This document shows, piece by piece, positions 32,851 through 41,823 of a stretch of 64,000 bases of DNA (position 1 is the first letter of the stretch; each line of letters begins with the position of its first letter). The notes beneath the pieces were generated by a model. That model saw only the letters and a list, made by a program, of their open reading frames with translations, made no database searches and was not told where the DNA came from. A program made the position numbers and the translations under genes. Source of the stretch: Streptomyces endophytica (GTDB taxonomy: Bacteria; Actinomycetota; Actinomycetes; Streptomycetales; Streptomycetaceae); the NCBI RefSeq assembly GCF_026153355.1, contig NZ_CP110636.1, positions 5,518,001 to 5,582,000 on the forward strand. The letters are read 5' to 3'.

Positions 32851-35418
32851 TCAGCTGTCTGTGAGGGAGAGCTGGGGATCGCTGGCGGACGGCTGGGGGT
32901 CGCTGGTGGACGGCTGGGGGTCGGCCGCTGACTGCTGGGGGTCGGCCGCTGACTGCTGGCTGAGGGTCAGGTCGAGGGTCTCCTCGGCGCCGCCGGTGAG
33001 GGATATCGGGGTGGCATGCGGCGGGTAGCCGGCCGCGGTGAGGGTGTACCGGCTGCCGCTCAGACCGGAGAAGGCGAACGCGCCGTCCGGTCCCGTGACG
33101 GTGTGCCCGGTGACCGTGCCGTCCGCGAGGAGGGTCACCGCGGCGTCGGCCAGCGGGCGACCGCCCGGCCCGCGCACCGTGCCGCGGACGGTGGCGGCCG
33201 GCCGCAGCCGGACGTCCTGGCGCTCCTGGCCGGCGTCACCGGACACGTCCACGGCACGGGCCTGCGGCTGGTGGCCGGGGGCGCTGAGGACCAGGGTGTA
33301 GCTGCCGGGCGGGAGTTCGGCTACCTCCCACCGCCCCTCGGCCCCGGAGGCCGTACGGGCCACCACCTCACCCGTCGCGTCGGTGACGATGATGCCGCCG
33401 CCGGCGAGCGGGGCGCCCTCGGGGCCGCCGCACAGCGTGCCGTGGAGCCGGCCAACCGCGGTGAGGACCAGATCCGTCTCGGCGGTCGCGCCCGCGCCGC
33501 GGCAGGTCGCGGAGGCGGCGTACGGGGCGTGTCCGGGCGCGGCGGCGGTCAGGACGTACGTACCGGCCGCCGGGGCGGCGAGCGCGTACCGCCCGTCGGC
33601 CGCGGCGGTGGTGAGGCCGGCCTGCCGCCCCTGGTGGTCGATCAGCGTGACGCTCGCCCCGGGGACCGGCCCGCCGTGGGCCCCGAGGACACGGCCCCGG
33701 AATCCGGGCCGCGGCTCGCTCGCGGCCCCGCCCTCGTCGCCGCCCCGACCGGCCCCACGGACGGGGGCGGCATCGGAGGCCTGGGCGATCCCACGGTCGT
33801 TGTTGTCGTTGTCGTTGTCGTCGTTGTTCTCGTCGTTGTTGTCGTTGTCGTCGTTGTTCTCGTCGTCCGTGCCCTGACCAGCCCCGTGGTCGGCATCGTC
33901 GGTGCTCTGGGCGACCAGGGTCGGCCGGGGCGGCTTGCGCTGTGACGGCAGGAAGGAGGCCAGCGCCACGCCGAGGACGACCGCGGCCGTGGCGATCAGG
34001 AAGGAGACCCGGAAGCCGGCCATCGTGGGGACCGTGGCCGGGCCCATCCGCTGGGACATGTGGGCCAGCACCATGCCGATCACCGCGCTGGAGACCGAGG
34101 TACCGATCGAACGCATCAGGGTGTTCAGGCCGTTGGCCGCGCCGGTCTCGGAGGCGTCGACGGCGCCGATGATCAGCGCGGGCAGCGAGGAGTACGCCAG
34201 TCCGATGCCGGCGCCGACGACCACGGCGATGATGACGGTCTGCCAGGCGGCGTTCATCAGACCGATGCCCGCGCCGTATCCGACGGCGATGACCAGCATG
34301 CCCAGCAGCAGTGTCGCCTTCGGGCCGCGCCGGGCCGCGATCCGCGCGTAGACCGGCGCGACCAGCATCATGGTCAGCCCCAGCGGCGCCACGCACAGGC
34401 CGGCCACCACCATGGACTCCCCCAGGCCGTAGCCGGTCGACTCGGGCAGCTGCAGCAGCTGCGGCAGCACCAGCGAGATCGCGTAGAAGGCCACCCCGAC
34501 CGTGATCGAGGCGAGGTTGGTCAGCAGCACCTCGCGGCGGGCGGTGGTGCGCAGGTCCACCAGCGGGTCGGCGATGCGCAGTTCCATCACGCCCCACAGC
34601 ACCAGGACCAGCACCGCGATCCCGAACAGCCCGAGGGTGGTGGGTGAACTCCAGCCCCAGTCACTGCCCTTGGTGATCGGCAGCAGCAGCGCCACCAGCC
34701 CCGCGGACAGCCCGACGGCGCCCGCCACGTCGAAGCGGCCCCGGGCGCGGACCGGCGTCTCGGGCACCAGGAGCAGGGTGAGCAGGATGGAGAGCACGCC
34801 GAGTCCGGCGGCGCCGAAGAACAGGCTGTGCCAGTCGGCGTGTTGGGCGACGAGGGCGGCCGCGGGCAGCGCGAGTCCGCCGCCCACGCCGATCGACGAG
34901 CTCATCAGCCCCATGGCCGAGCCGAGCCGCTCGCGCGGCAGCGCGTCGCGCATGATGCCGATGCCGAGGGGTATCGCGCCCATCGCGAAGCCCTGCAGCA
35001 CCCGGCCGACGATCATCGTGAGCAGGTCGCTGGTGAGCCCGCAGACCACCGAGCCGACGACCATGACCGCGAGGCTGGTCAGCAGCATCCGCCGCTTGCC
35101 GTAGAGGTCACCGAGCCGCCCCATGATGGGGGTCGCGACGGCACCGGCGAGGAGGGTGGCCGTCATGACCCAGGTGGCGTTGCTCGGCGCGGTGTCGAGG
35201 AGCACCGGCAGGTCCTTGATGACCGGTACGAGCAGCGTCTGCATCACCGCGACGACGATGCCGGCGAAGGCGAGGACCGGGACGACGGCACCGCCGGCTC
35301 TGCGCTCTCCGCCCGCGGCCGGTCCGGACGCCGCGGGGGTCTTGGTGGCGCCCACGGCACCCGAACCCGCGGCACCCGAACCCCTTCCGGGGAGCTGATC
35401 CGTCGTCGTCTGCGTCAT
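32851..35418 (-). CDS. 14-TM MFS exporter fused to three beta-sandwich domains
   Basis: 855 aa. Residues about 45-490 are a DHA2-type drug exporter: MGRLGDLYGKRRMLLTSLAVM (motif A) and GVGGGLALPAAALV (motif C-like). An acidic linker of Asp/Asn repeats (DDENNDDNDNNDENNDDND) follows. Three carboxypeptidase-regulatory/Cna-B-like repeats come next: GRVLGAHGGPVPGASVTLID, GTLCGGPEGAPLAGGGIIVTD, GTVRGPGGRPLADAAVTLL, each ending in a GxYxLxxxAPGH-type strand. The tail is a short tandem repeat (QQSAADP/QPSTSDP). With 14 helices the C-terminus should be cytoplasmic, unusual for such domains. A butyrolactone locus is next door. Confidence 0.85.
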   Translation of the reverse strand: MTQTTTDQLPGRGSGAAGSGAVGATKTPAASGPAAGGERRAGGAVVPVLAFAGIVVAVMQTLLVPVIKDLPVLLDTAPSNATWVMTATLLAGAVATPIMGRLGDLYGKRRMLLTSLAVMVVGSVVCGLTSDLLTMIVGRVLQGFAMGAIPLGIGIMRDALPRERLGSAMGLMSSSIGVGGGLALPAAALVAQHADWHSLFFGAAGLGVLSILLTLLLVPETPVRARGRFDVAGAVGLSAGLVALLLPITKGSDWGWSSPTTLGLFGIAVLVLVLWGVMELRIADPLVDLRTTARREVLLTNLASITVGVAFYAISLVLPQLLQLPESTGYGLGESMVVAGLCVAPLGLTMMLVAPVYARIAARRGPKATLLLGMLVIAVGYGAGIGLMNAAWQTVIIAVVVGAGIGLAYSSLPALIIGAVDASETGAANGLNTLMRSIGTSVSSAVIGMVLAHMSQRMGPATVPTMAGFRVSFLIATAAVVLGVALASFLPSQRKPPRPTLVAQSTDDADHGAGQGTDDENNDDNDNNDENNDDNDNDNNDRGIAQASDAAPVRGAGRGGDEGGAASEPRPGFRGRVLGAHGGPVPGASVTLIDHQGRQAGLTTAAADGRYALAAPAAGTYVLTAAAPGHAPYAASATCRGAGATAETDLVLTAVGRLHGTLCGGPEGAPLAGGGIIVTDATGEVVARTASGAEGRWEVAELPPGSYTLVLSAPGHQPQARAVDVSGDAGQERQDVRLRPAATVRGTVRGPGGRPLADAAVTLLADGTVTGHTVTGPDGAFAFSGLSGSRYTLTAAGYPPHATPISLTGGAEETLDLTLSQQSAADPQQSAADPQPSTSDPQPSASDPQLSLTDS
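33795..33875. repeat. GTTGTT/GTTGTC trinucleotide-rich tract
   Basis: Tandem GTTGTTGTC and GTCGTTGTTCTC units (plus strand) encode the Asn/Asp/Glu linker of the MFS fusion protein. It is in-frame expandable and its AT-richer composition stands out from the surroundings. Confidence 0.85.
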
Positions 35419-35796
35419 GCGTGCGGCCTCCAGGCGGCGGAAGGACTGTCGTCAGAAGTCATGAGGAGTCTTCAAGAACGGGGCAGGGCGCCGACACGGC
35501 GGGCGCCCTTGATACGTGCATGACGAACGTTTCCGCTCGGCGGACTATTCCGCACGTCGCGAGGTATACGCAGCACCGCACGGTGATCCGCCTCACGCCA
35601 CCCACCGGACCGACGAGAACCAGTGAAGCGCACACCACTGACAATCCAACGCACGAAGAAGGCGCCGCGACCTTTCCGCGACACCTTCCCGAGGTCTTCG
35701 CAAGGCCTCCGGACCGCGACCGATCAACACCGCGTGCGCGGTATGTTTCTCCGCCCGAATTCTGCGCTTTACGCGAATCGTCCCGCAGTGCGGTCC
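35419..35796. other. 378-bp intergenic region with lower GC
   Basis: It lies upstream of the MFS gene and downstream of the ScbR-like regulator, both on the minus strand. The composition is less GC-biased than in genes. Open frames on either strand lack ribosome sites and family resemblance. The promoter of the MFS gene should be here; no clear terminator for the regulator was found. Confidence 0.5.
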
Positions 35797-36483
35797 TCAG
35801 CTCGCGACGACATCCAGTCCGGTGCCGGTCCCCGCCGCGGACTGCGCCTTCTGCTGCAGTTCGGCATTGAGTTTCTCCCCGCGCTCGGCGTCGAGATGGA
35901 GCTTGGCGAGGATGGCGGGCACGGCAATGCTGGGCAGCGTGTGCTGGAAGAAGACGGTCAGCCGGTGGGAGAGGTCGGCCCGGTTGGAAAACGCCTGCGA
36001 CATCATCTGCAACCCGGCGAAGGCACCGGTGAAGAGCTCGGCGACATCCCGCACATCGACGCTCTCCAGCACCTCGCCGCGCCCCTTCGCCTCATTGAAC
36101 AACGCCTCGACGAACTGGCTCCAGGCGAGCATCGACTGCCTACGGTCCAGGTGATTGGAGCCCTGCTCGACGGCCAGCCGCGCGGCCCCGCGCTGAATCG
36201 GGTCGGTACGCAGCCGGAAGGCCAGCACGTGACCGGAGTCGACGAATTCCTGCAGTTTGATCGGCTGCGGCGCGACGGCGATGTCGACCACCTGCTCCTG
36301 GAGGATGGCGAGCGCGAGCTGCTCCTTGGAAGCGAAGTGGAAATACAGGGCGCCCTTCGTCACGCCGGCGCGTTCGAGGACTTCGGCGATCGTCGCGCGG
36401 TCATAGCCCTGCTCGTCGAACACCGCGGCGGCCGACTCCAAGATCACTCGCCGGGTCCTGATCGCACGATCCTGTTGCGCCAC
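35797..36483 (-). CDS. ScbR/ArpA-like gamma-butyrolactone receptor (TetR family)
   Basis: 228 aa with a GTG start at 36483 and AGGAGG 7 nt upstream. The HTH domain reads RAIRTRRVILESAAAVFDEQGY and ATIAEVLERAGVTKGALYFHF, the form typical of autoregulator receptors (GVTKGALYFHFASKEQLA). The ligand domain has MLAWSQFVEALFNEA, whose Trp is the position important for ligand binding in ArpA/CprB relatives. The function is a repressor released by a butyrolactone-type signal, by homology. It is divergent from the afsA-like gene with a shared 174-bp promoter region, the normal receptor/synthase arrangement. Confidence 0.85.
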   Translation of the reverse strand: MAQQDRAIRTRRVILESAAAVFDEQGYDRATIAEVLERAGVTKGALYFHFASKEQLALAILQEQVVDIAVAPQPIKLQEFVDSGHVLAFRLRTDPIQRGAARLAVEQGSNHLDRRQSMLAWSQFVEALFNEAKGRGEVLESVDVRDVAELFTGAFAGLQMMSQAFSNRADLSHRLTVFFQHTLPSIAVPAILAKLHLDAERGEKLNAELQQKAQSAAGTGTGLDVVAS

Positions 36484-36587
36484 AGGACGCCTCCTGTCTC
36501 TCGAAATCTTCCATTTCCGCCGGTGTGGCCACCACGTCAAGTCGCCCCGCCACCAGCGTATTTCCCCCTTCCCTCAGCCCGGCATTG

Positions 36588-36611
36588 AAAATAAAACCGG
36601 ATGGTACGTAT
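36588..36611. promoter_or_regulatory. ARE-like autoregulator box upstream of afsA-like gene
   Basis: ATAAAACCGGATGGTACGTA is the core, in an AT-rich patch 46 bp before the synthase start. It keeps the AACCGG..GGT centre and flanking A/T pattern of ARE sites bound by ScbR-type receptors. One half is imperfect. It overlaps the expected synthase promoter, so the receptor would repress synthesis of the signal. Confidence 0.55.
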
Positions 36612-36657
36612 CTTAACAGCGATGGACCTCATCCCGTAGAGACGCCTGGGGGCAGTC

Positions 36658-37641
36658 ATGAGCGACACGATGCACGTCAGCGGCACCGCTCAGCCCACGA
36701 CCCCGCAGCAACTGCACCACCCCCGCAACCCCGGCGACGCCCTTCCGCCGCCCTCCCGCACCCTCGTCCCCCGGGAATGGGTCCATCGCCCCCTCCTCGA
36801 CGACGTGCTGGTCACCTCCTGGCAGCGCGTGGACGACGCGCACTTCTCGCTGACCGCCGAGTGGCCCCACGACCACGGGTACTTCACCACTCCCCACGGC
36901 CGTCATCATCCCATTCTCACCGGCGAGACCATCCGCCAGGCGGGGCTGCTGATCTGCCACACCGAACTCGGCGTTCCGGTCGGACACCACTTCATCCTCG
37001 GCGACCTCGTCTACACCATGGACCCCGAACACCTCGCCGTGGGCGACCGACCCACGTCCCTCACCATCGACGTCACCTGCAGCAAGCTGCGGATGCGGGC
37101 CGGAACCCTGGTGAGCGGCCGGTTCGACATGACCATCCGTAAGGCGGGCCGGATCGTCGCGACGGGCCACTCCAATGTGACCGTCACCTCGCCCGGTGTC
37201 TACCACCGGATCCGCGGCGACCGCCTCACCGCCCGGCGCTGCCTCGGCCCGCTGCTGCCCCCCGTCGCACCGCACCTCACCGGCAGCGCCACCGAGCACG
37301 ACGTCCTGCTCTCCCCCACCGACCGGCCCGACCGCTGGGTGCTGCGCGTCGCCCCCGGTCACGCCGCCGTCGTCAACCCGGCGAACGACCACATCCCCGG
37401 AATGGTGCTGCTCGACGCCGCGCAACAGGCCGCCCGAGCCCGCACCGCGCCCGGCGGCTTCGTCCCCTACGCCGTCGGCACCGAATTCCGCCGCTATGCC
37501 GAACACGGCGTCGCCTGTGTGATCGAGGCCCGGCGCGTCCCCTCGGCACTGCCCGGCAGCACCACCGTCCAGGTCACCGGAACGCAGCAGGACGAGCCGG
37601 TCTTCGTGACCACCCTGACGGCGCTGGACGCCCGCGACTGA
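36658..37641 (+). CDS. AfsA/ScbA-family gamma-butyrolactone biosynthesis protein
   Basis: 327 aa with two A-factor hot-dog repeats (about 35-165 and 190-320). Conserved blocks include RTLVPREWVHRPLLDDVLVTSW, HPILTGETIRQAGLLICHTELGVP, VYHRIRGDR, and NPANDHIPGMVLLDAAQQAA, whose acidic and His residues are the expected active site. It joins a beta-keto acyl chain to a C3 glycerol-type unit, the committed step of butyrolactone signal synthesis. The ATG at 36658 follows GGGGGC. The SDR 118 bp downstream is on the same strand and probably reduces the product. Confidence 0.9.
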   Translation: MSDTMHVSGTAQPTTPQQLHHPRNPGDALPPPSRTLVPREWVHRPLLDDVLVTSWQRVDDAHFSLTAEWPHDHGYFTTPHGRHHPILTGETIRQAGLLICHTELGVPVGHHFILGDLVYTMDPEHLAVGDRPTSLTIDVTCSKLRMRAGTLVSGRFDMTIRKAGRIVATGHSNVTVTSPGVYHRIRGDRLTARRCLGPLLPPVAPHLTGSATEHDVLLSPTDRPDRWVLRVAPGHAAVVNPANDHIPGMVLLDAAQQAARARTAPGGFVPYAVGTEFRRYAEHGVACVIEARRVPSALPGSTTVQVTGTQQDEPVFVTTLTALDARD

Positions 37642-37759
37642 GCGACACGCTCACCCGCCACGCGCTTCGCGCGGCGAAGCCGGCACCGCAGCAATCCCCC
37701 GCATGCCACAGTCATAGGCGGCCGCATGCCCGCCTCACGTACACGGAAGGCCAACACTC

Positions 37760-38524
37760 ATGGGTGACCTCAACGGGAAGACCGCGCTGGTGACCGGCGC
37801 CAGCCGGGGCATCGGCCGGGGCATCGCCCAGCGCCTGGCCCAGGACGGCGCGCTGGTCGCCGTCCACTACGGCAGCAACGACATCGCGGCCAAGGAGACC
37901 GTCGAGCAGATCAGAGAGGCCGGCGGCCGGGCCTTCATAATCGGCGCGGAACTGGGAGTACCGGGCGACGCCGAGGCTCTCTTCTCCGCCTTCGACGACG
38001 AGCTGGCGGCGTACGGCGCACCGGCGGGCCTCGACATCCTCGTCAACAACGCCGCGATCAGCCTGCCGGGGCACATCGACGAGGTGACCCCCGAGCAATT
38101 CGACCGCATCCTCGCGGTCAACACCAAGGCGCCGTTCTTCGTCACCCAGCACGGGCTGCGCCGGATGCGCGACGGCGGACGCATCATCAACATCTCGTCG
38201 GCGGTGACCACTACGGCGTTCCCGTCCACCATCGCCTACGGCGTCTCCAAGGGCGCGGTGGAGACCCTCACCCTCACCCTCGCCAAGGACCTCGGCGAGC
38301 GCGGGATCACGGTGAACACCATCGCCCCCGGCTTCATCGAGACGGACATGAACGCCGCGATGCGGGCGACGCCCGAGGCACATGCCGCGCTGGCGGCGAT
38401 CTCGGTGTTCAACCGCCTCGGCCGCCCCGCGGACATCGCCGACGTCACCGCGTTCCTCGCCTCCGACGACTCCCGCTGGATCACCGGCCAGCGCATCGAC
38501 GTCACCGGCGGGTCCATGCTCTGA
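37760..38524 (+). CDS. SDR-family ketoreductase, likely in butyrolactone synthesis
   Basis: 254 aa. Classical short-chain dehydrogenase: TGASRGIGRG (cofactor glycine loop, 14-23), NNAAISLPGH, the catalytic Ser in INISSAVTT, YGVSKGA (Tyr-Lys) and the conserved PGFIETDMN. GGAAGG-like site before the ATG. In other Streptomyces a reductase next to afsA/receptor genes makes the 6-keto or C6-hydroxy group of the signal. That role is inferred from position; a generic 3-oxoacyl-ACP reductase is the alternative. Confidence 0.82.
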   Translation: MGDLNGKTALVTGASRGIGRGIAQRLAQDGALVAVHYGSNDIAAKETVEQIREAGGRAFIIGAELGVPGDAEALFSAFDDELAAYGAPAGLDILVNNAAISLPGHIDEVTPEQFDRILAVNTKAPFFVTQHGLRRMRDGGRIINISSAVTTTAFPSTIAYGVSKGAVETLTLTLAKDLGERGITVNTIAPGFIETDMNAAMRATPEAHAALAAISVFNRLGRPADIADVTAFLASDDSRWITGQRIDVTGGSML

Positions 38525-38544
38525 GCGCGCGGCCCGCGCCCGGG

Positions 38545-39066
38545 TCAGAGCGGGCGCGGCGCGGCGCCCTCCAGGCCGAGCAGCTGCCGCTTGCGTTCCG
38601 GCCCGGCCGCGTAGCCCGAGAGCGAGCCGTTCGCGGCGATCACGCGGTGGCAGGGCCGCACGATCAGCAGCGGGTTGCGGCCGATCGCGGTGCCCACCGC
38701 GCGGACCGCCGCCGGCGCCGCCCCGATCGTCTCGGCGACCTGCCCGTAGGTGCTCGTGGTGCCGTACGGAACGGCCTCCAGGGCCTGCCAGACACGCCGC
38801 TGGAAGGCGGTGCCTCGGGTGGCCGCGGTGTCGGCGTACTCGATGTCGAAGCGGGTCAGCGTGCCGTCGAAGTAGGCCCGCAGCTGCCGCGCGATCCCGT
38901 CGAACGCGGCGGGGTCGCGGACCCAGCCGTCCTGCACGACCGCACCGCCCTTCTGCCCGGGCAGGGACAGCGAGACGAGCGCGGTACCGCCCGGTGCGGT
39001 GGCCGACTCCTCCCCGACCAGCAGGAGTTCGCCCAGCGGGCTGTCGAGGGTGGTGTAGAGCGTCAT
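38545..39066 (-). CDS. ogt: Methylated-DNA-protein-cysteine methyltransferase
   Basis: 173 aa. It removes O6-alkyl groups from guanine in a suicide reaction. The acceptor Cys is in PCHRV (138-142, Cys139), preceded by the recognition helix RGTAFQRRVWQALEAVPYGTTSTYGQVAETIG and followed by GSLSGYAAGPERKRQLLGLEG. MTLYTTLDSPLGELLLVG is the expected N-terminus, so the ATG at 39066 is chosen although no clear ribosome site precedes it; the frame stays open upstream. Confidence 0.92.
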   Translation of the reverse strand: MTLYTTLDSPLGELLLVGEESATAPGGTALVSLSLPGQKGGAVVQDGWVRDPAAFDGIARQLRAYFDGTLTRFDIEYADTAATRGTAFQRRVWQALEAVPYGTTSTYGQVAETIGAAPAAVRAVGTAIGRNPLLIVRPCHRVIAANGSLSGYAAGPERKRQLLGLEGAAPRPL

Positions 39067-39196
39067 GAGCGTCACGGAATCCACTGTGCCGCAGGTCGGA
39101 GCGGTCCACCGGCGGAAATCGGACATCGAGCTGCGGACGCCGTGCGGCGCGGAACGTGCCGCCGTGCCGGGCGGCCGGGCCGCGGCGGCCGGTGGC

Positions 39197-39424
39197 TCAG
39201 GCGGACGGCATCGGCCAGTCGTCCAGCGAGCCGCCCCGCCATTCGACCAGCCTCGGGTCGTCGAGCCGGATGTCCTCGGCCGGGCCGGCGACCCCCGCGC
39301 GGCGGAGGAATTCGGCGACGTCGCCGCGGCCGTGGGCCAGGCCGACGATCTGCCCACGCACGGTCACCCGTCGTCCACCGGACGGCGTCGGCGGGTGCAC
39401 GATGACTGGCGGGTGCTCGGTCAT
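39197..39424 (-). CDS. Small conserved hypothetical protein
   Basis: 75 aa, ATG at 39424. The middle has a possible small fold (RRVTVRGQIVGLAHGRGDVAEFLRRAGVA) and the C-terminus is DDPRLVEWRGGSLDDWPMPS. There is no signal peptide, metal motif or HTH. Coding support is from composition and a compact, plausible sequence with no rare codons. It is divergent from the P450 gene (134 bp). Function unknown. Confidence 0.5.
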   Translation of the reverse strand: MTEHPPVIVHPPTPSGGRRVTVRGQIVGLAHGRGDVAEFLRRAGVAGPAEDIRLDDPRLVEWRGGSLDDWPMPSA

Positions 39425-39557
39425 GCCTCCAGCGTGCGACGGGCGGCGCACTCCCGCACGTCGGCCGCCTCCAGGGGCGGCAATCGTTGCCCGCGCAAGG
39501 ACTCCGTGCAAAGAATCAAGGGCTCCCTGCAAGGTCCCTGGAAGGAATGGTGTTGCC

Positions 39558-40763
39558 GTGCAGCGAAACGCCTCGGGAACGGATCCGGATCCCCTGGCCT
39601 CGCCGGAGTACTTCCGGGACCCGTACCCGCTGCTCGCCGCCGTGCGGTCGCGCGGTCCCGTGCAGCGGATCAGGACCGCGAACGGCCGGACGACATGGCT
39701 GGTGACCGGGTGGGCGGAGGCGCGGGCGGCGCTGGCCGACGCCCGGCTGTCGAAGGACACCGCCCGGTACTTCGCCGGCCGGCCGAGCAACCGCAACCTG
39801 GCCCCCGCGGTCAGCCGCACCCTGCTCGCGACCGATCCGCCGGACCACGGCCGGCTGCGGAAACTGGCCATGGCGGCCTTCACCCCGGCGGCCGTCGCAC
39901 GCCTGGAACCGCGCATCCGGGCGCTGGCCGGGGAACTGGCCGACGCCCTGGCGGAGCAGGGCGGGGCGGATCTGGTCGAGGGCTTCGCGGTCCCGCTGCC
40001 GATCGCCGTGATCAGCGAGCTGCTGGGGGTCCCCGAGCCGGACCGCGCGGCGGTGCGGCGCTGGTCCGACGAGCTGTTCGCCGCGGCCGCCCCGGACACC
40101 GTGGACCGTGCGTCGCACGCCCTGAGCGGTTATCTGACCCGGCTGATCGCGGACCGGCGGGCGGCCCTGGGGGACGACGTGTTGAGCGGCCTGATCGCCG
40201 CCCGGGACGACGGCGATCGGCTCTCCGAGCCCGAACTGGTCTCGCTGGCCGTGCTGTTGGTGGTCGCCGGGCACGAGACGACGGCCAACCTGATCGGCAA
40301 CGGCATGGTGACCCTGCTCCGCGACGACGCCCTGCGCGCCCGGCTGCGGGCCGACCCCGGACTGCTGCCCGCCGCGGTCGAGGAATTCCTGCGCCATGAC
40401 GGCCCGCTGACCGTCGCGACCTTCCGCTACGCCACCGAACCGCTGGTCCTCGGCGGCGCCACGATCGCCGCGGGCGATGTCGTCCAGGTGGCGCCCGGCG
40501 CCGCCAACCGCGATCCGGCACGGTTCGACGCACCGGACTCCGTACGACTCGGCCGCGCGGGCGGGCACCTCTCCTTCGGGCACGGCCCGCACCACTGCCT
40601 CGGCGCGGCACTGGCCCGTGTCGAGGCCCGGATCGCGTTCGAGGTGCTGCTGACGCGCTGGACCGACATCCGTCCCGCGGGCGAGGGCCCGGACGCGGTG
40701 GAATGGCGGCGGACCCGCCTGATGCGCGGACCGGCGCGCCTGCCGGTGACGTTCGTCCGCTGA
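39558..40763 (+). CDS. Cytochrome P450
   Basis: 401 aa from a GTG at 39558 (GAAGGA 11 nt upstream). Soluble bacterial P450: I-helix AGHETTANLIGNGM near 235, the LRHDGPLTVATFRYATEP region with the K-helix ahead, and the heme loop FGHGPHHCLG at 340-349 (Cys347). CYP105/107-like organisation with the ATDPPDHGRLRKLAMAAFTP motif. No ferredoxin gene is adjacent. It could tailor a secondary metabolite or the nearby butyrolactone signal, but it is separated from that locus by ogt on the other strand, so the link is weak. Confidence 0.9.
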   Translation: MQRNASGTDPDPLASPEYFRDPYPLLAAVRSRGPVQRIRTANGRTTWLVTGWAEARAALADARLSKDTARYFAGRPSNRNLAPAVSRTLLATDPPDHGRLRKLAMAAFTPAAVARLEPRIRALAGELADALAEQGGADLVEGFAVPLPIAVISELLGVPEPDRAAVRRWSDELFAAAAPDTVDRASHALSGYLTRLIADRRAALGDDVLSGLIAARDDGDRLSEPELVSLAVLLVVAGHETTANLIGNGMVTLLRDDALRARLRADPGLLPAAVEEFLRHDGPLTVATFRYATEPLVLGGATIAAGDVVQVAPGAANRDPARFDAPDSVRLGRAGGHLSFGHGPHHCLGAALARVEARIAFEVLLTRWTDIRPAGEGPDAVEWRRTRLMRGPARLPVTFVR

Positions 40764-40797
40764 GTCCACAAGCACGGATGAGTCCGGAAGCACGAAA

Positions 40798-40835
40798 CCG
40801 GCGCCGCGACCGCAGTGCGGCGGTCGCGGCGCCGG
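40798..40835. terminator. Bidirectional hairpin terminator
   Basis: A perfect 16-bp stem (40798-40813 with 40820-40835) and a 6-nt loop between the P450 gene and the convergent glxR gene. Confidence 0.9.
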
Positions 40836-40872
40836 CCGTTCGGGACCGTCGCGGGACGTGCCCGCGGACGGC

Positions 40873-41769
40873 TCAGCCGTCGGTGGGGTGTCCGGAGAGG
40901 CGTTCGACGCCGCGGAGGAGGGCGGAGTGGTCCAGGCCGCCGTCGCCCTGGGCGCGCAGGGAGGCGACGAGTTGGGCGACGACGGAGCCGACGGGCAGGG
41001 CGGCGCCGACGGTGCGGGCGGCGTCGGTGACGATGCCCATGTCCTTGTGGTGCAGGTCGATGCGGAAGCCGGGGGCGAAGTCGCGGGTTTTGAAGTTGTC
41101 CTTCTTGCGGGTCAGGACGGTGGAGCCGGCAAGGCCCCCGTTGAGGACGTCCAGGGCGGCGCTGAGGTCGACGCCGGACTTCTCCAGGAAGACCACGGCT
41201 TCGGCGCAGGCCTGGATGTTGACGGCGACGATGAGCTGGTTGGCGGCCTTGACGGTCTGGCCGGAGCCGTGCGGTCCGCACAGCACGATGGTCTTGCCCA
41301 GGGCTTCGAGGAGGGGGCGGGCGGCGTCGAAGTCGGCCTGCTCACCGCCGACCATGATCGACAGGACGGCCTCGATGGCGCCGGCCTCGCCGCCGGAGAC
41401 GGGGGCGTCCAGGACCCGGATGCCCTTCTCGCCGGCCGCGCGGGCCAGGTCGATGGAGGTCTGCGGGGTGATCGAGGACATGTCGATCAGCAGTGCGCCG
41501 CGCTTGGCGTTCTCCAGGATGCCGTCGGGGCCGTAGGCGATGGCCTCGACCTGCGGGGAGGCCGGGACCATGGTGATGACCACGTCCGCGTCGCTGACGG
41601 CTTCGGCGATCGAGCCGGCCGCGGTGCCGCCGGCCTGGGCCAGCCGCTGGAGCTTGTCGGCCTCCAGGGTGTAGCCGGCCACGGTGTAGCCGGCCTTGAT
41701 CAGGTTCTCGGCCATGGGCGAACCCATGATGCCCAGACCGATCCACGCGATCTTGGGAAGATTGCTCAT
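40873..41769 (-). CDS. glxR: Tartronate semialdehyde reductase (2-hydroxy-3-oxopropionate reductase)
   Basis: 298 aa from the ATG at 41769 (AGAGG upstream; an earlier in-frame start at 41793 is weaker). Beta-hydroxyacid dehydrogenase: IGLGIMGSPMAENL (NAD(P) loop), DAPVSGGEAGA (substrate loop), GSGQTVKAANQLIVA with the catalytic Lys, and KDMGIVTDAA. It reduces tartronate semialdehyde to glycerate, the last step after Gcl and Hyi. It is third in the gcl-hyi-glxR set, 54 bp after hyi and with no palindrome of its own, so it is likely co-transcribed with hyi. Confidence 0.92.
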   Translation of the reverse strand: MSNLPKIAWIGLGIMGSPMAENLIKAGYTVAGYTLEADKLQRLAQAGGTAAGSIAEAVSDADVVITMVPASPQVEAIAYGPDGILENAKRGALLIDMSSITPQTSIDLARAAGEKGIRVLDAPVSGGEAGAIEAVLSIMVGGEQADFDAARPLLEALGKTIVLCGPHGSGQTVKAANQLIVAVNIQACAEAVVFLEKSGVDLSAALDVLNGGLAGSTVLTRKKDNFKTRDFAPGFRIDLHHKDMGIVTDAARTVGAALPVGSVVAQLVASLRAQGDGGLDHSALLRGVERLSGHPTDG

Positions 41770-41823
41770 CGGAATAACCTCTTTCACACTCAAAAATCGG
41801 GGGACAGCGAGCGGCGGACCCGG

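Noticed and set aside
35421..35870. Small ORFs in the gap between the MFS and receptor genes
   Set aside because: Different overlapping frames on both strands, no ribosome sites, no recognisable motif.
39558..40763. P450 as a tailoring enzyme of the butyrolactone signal
   Set aside because: Separated from the signalling genes by ogt on the opposite strand and a small gene; position alone does not support it.
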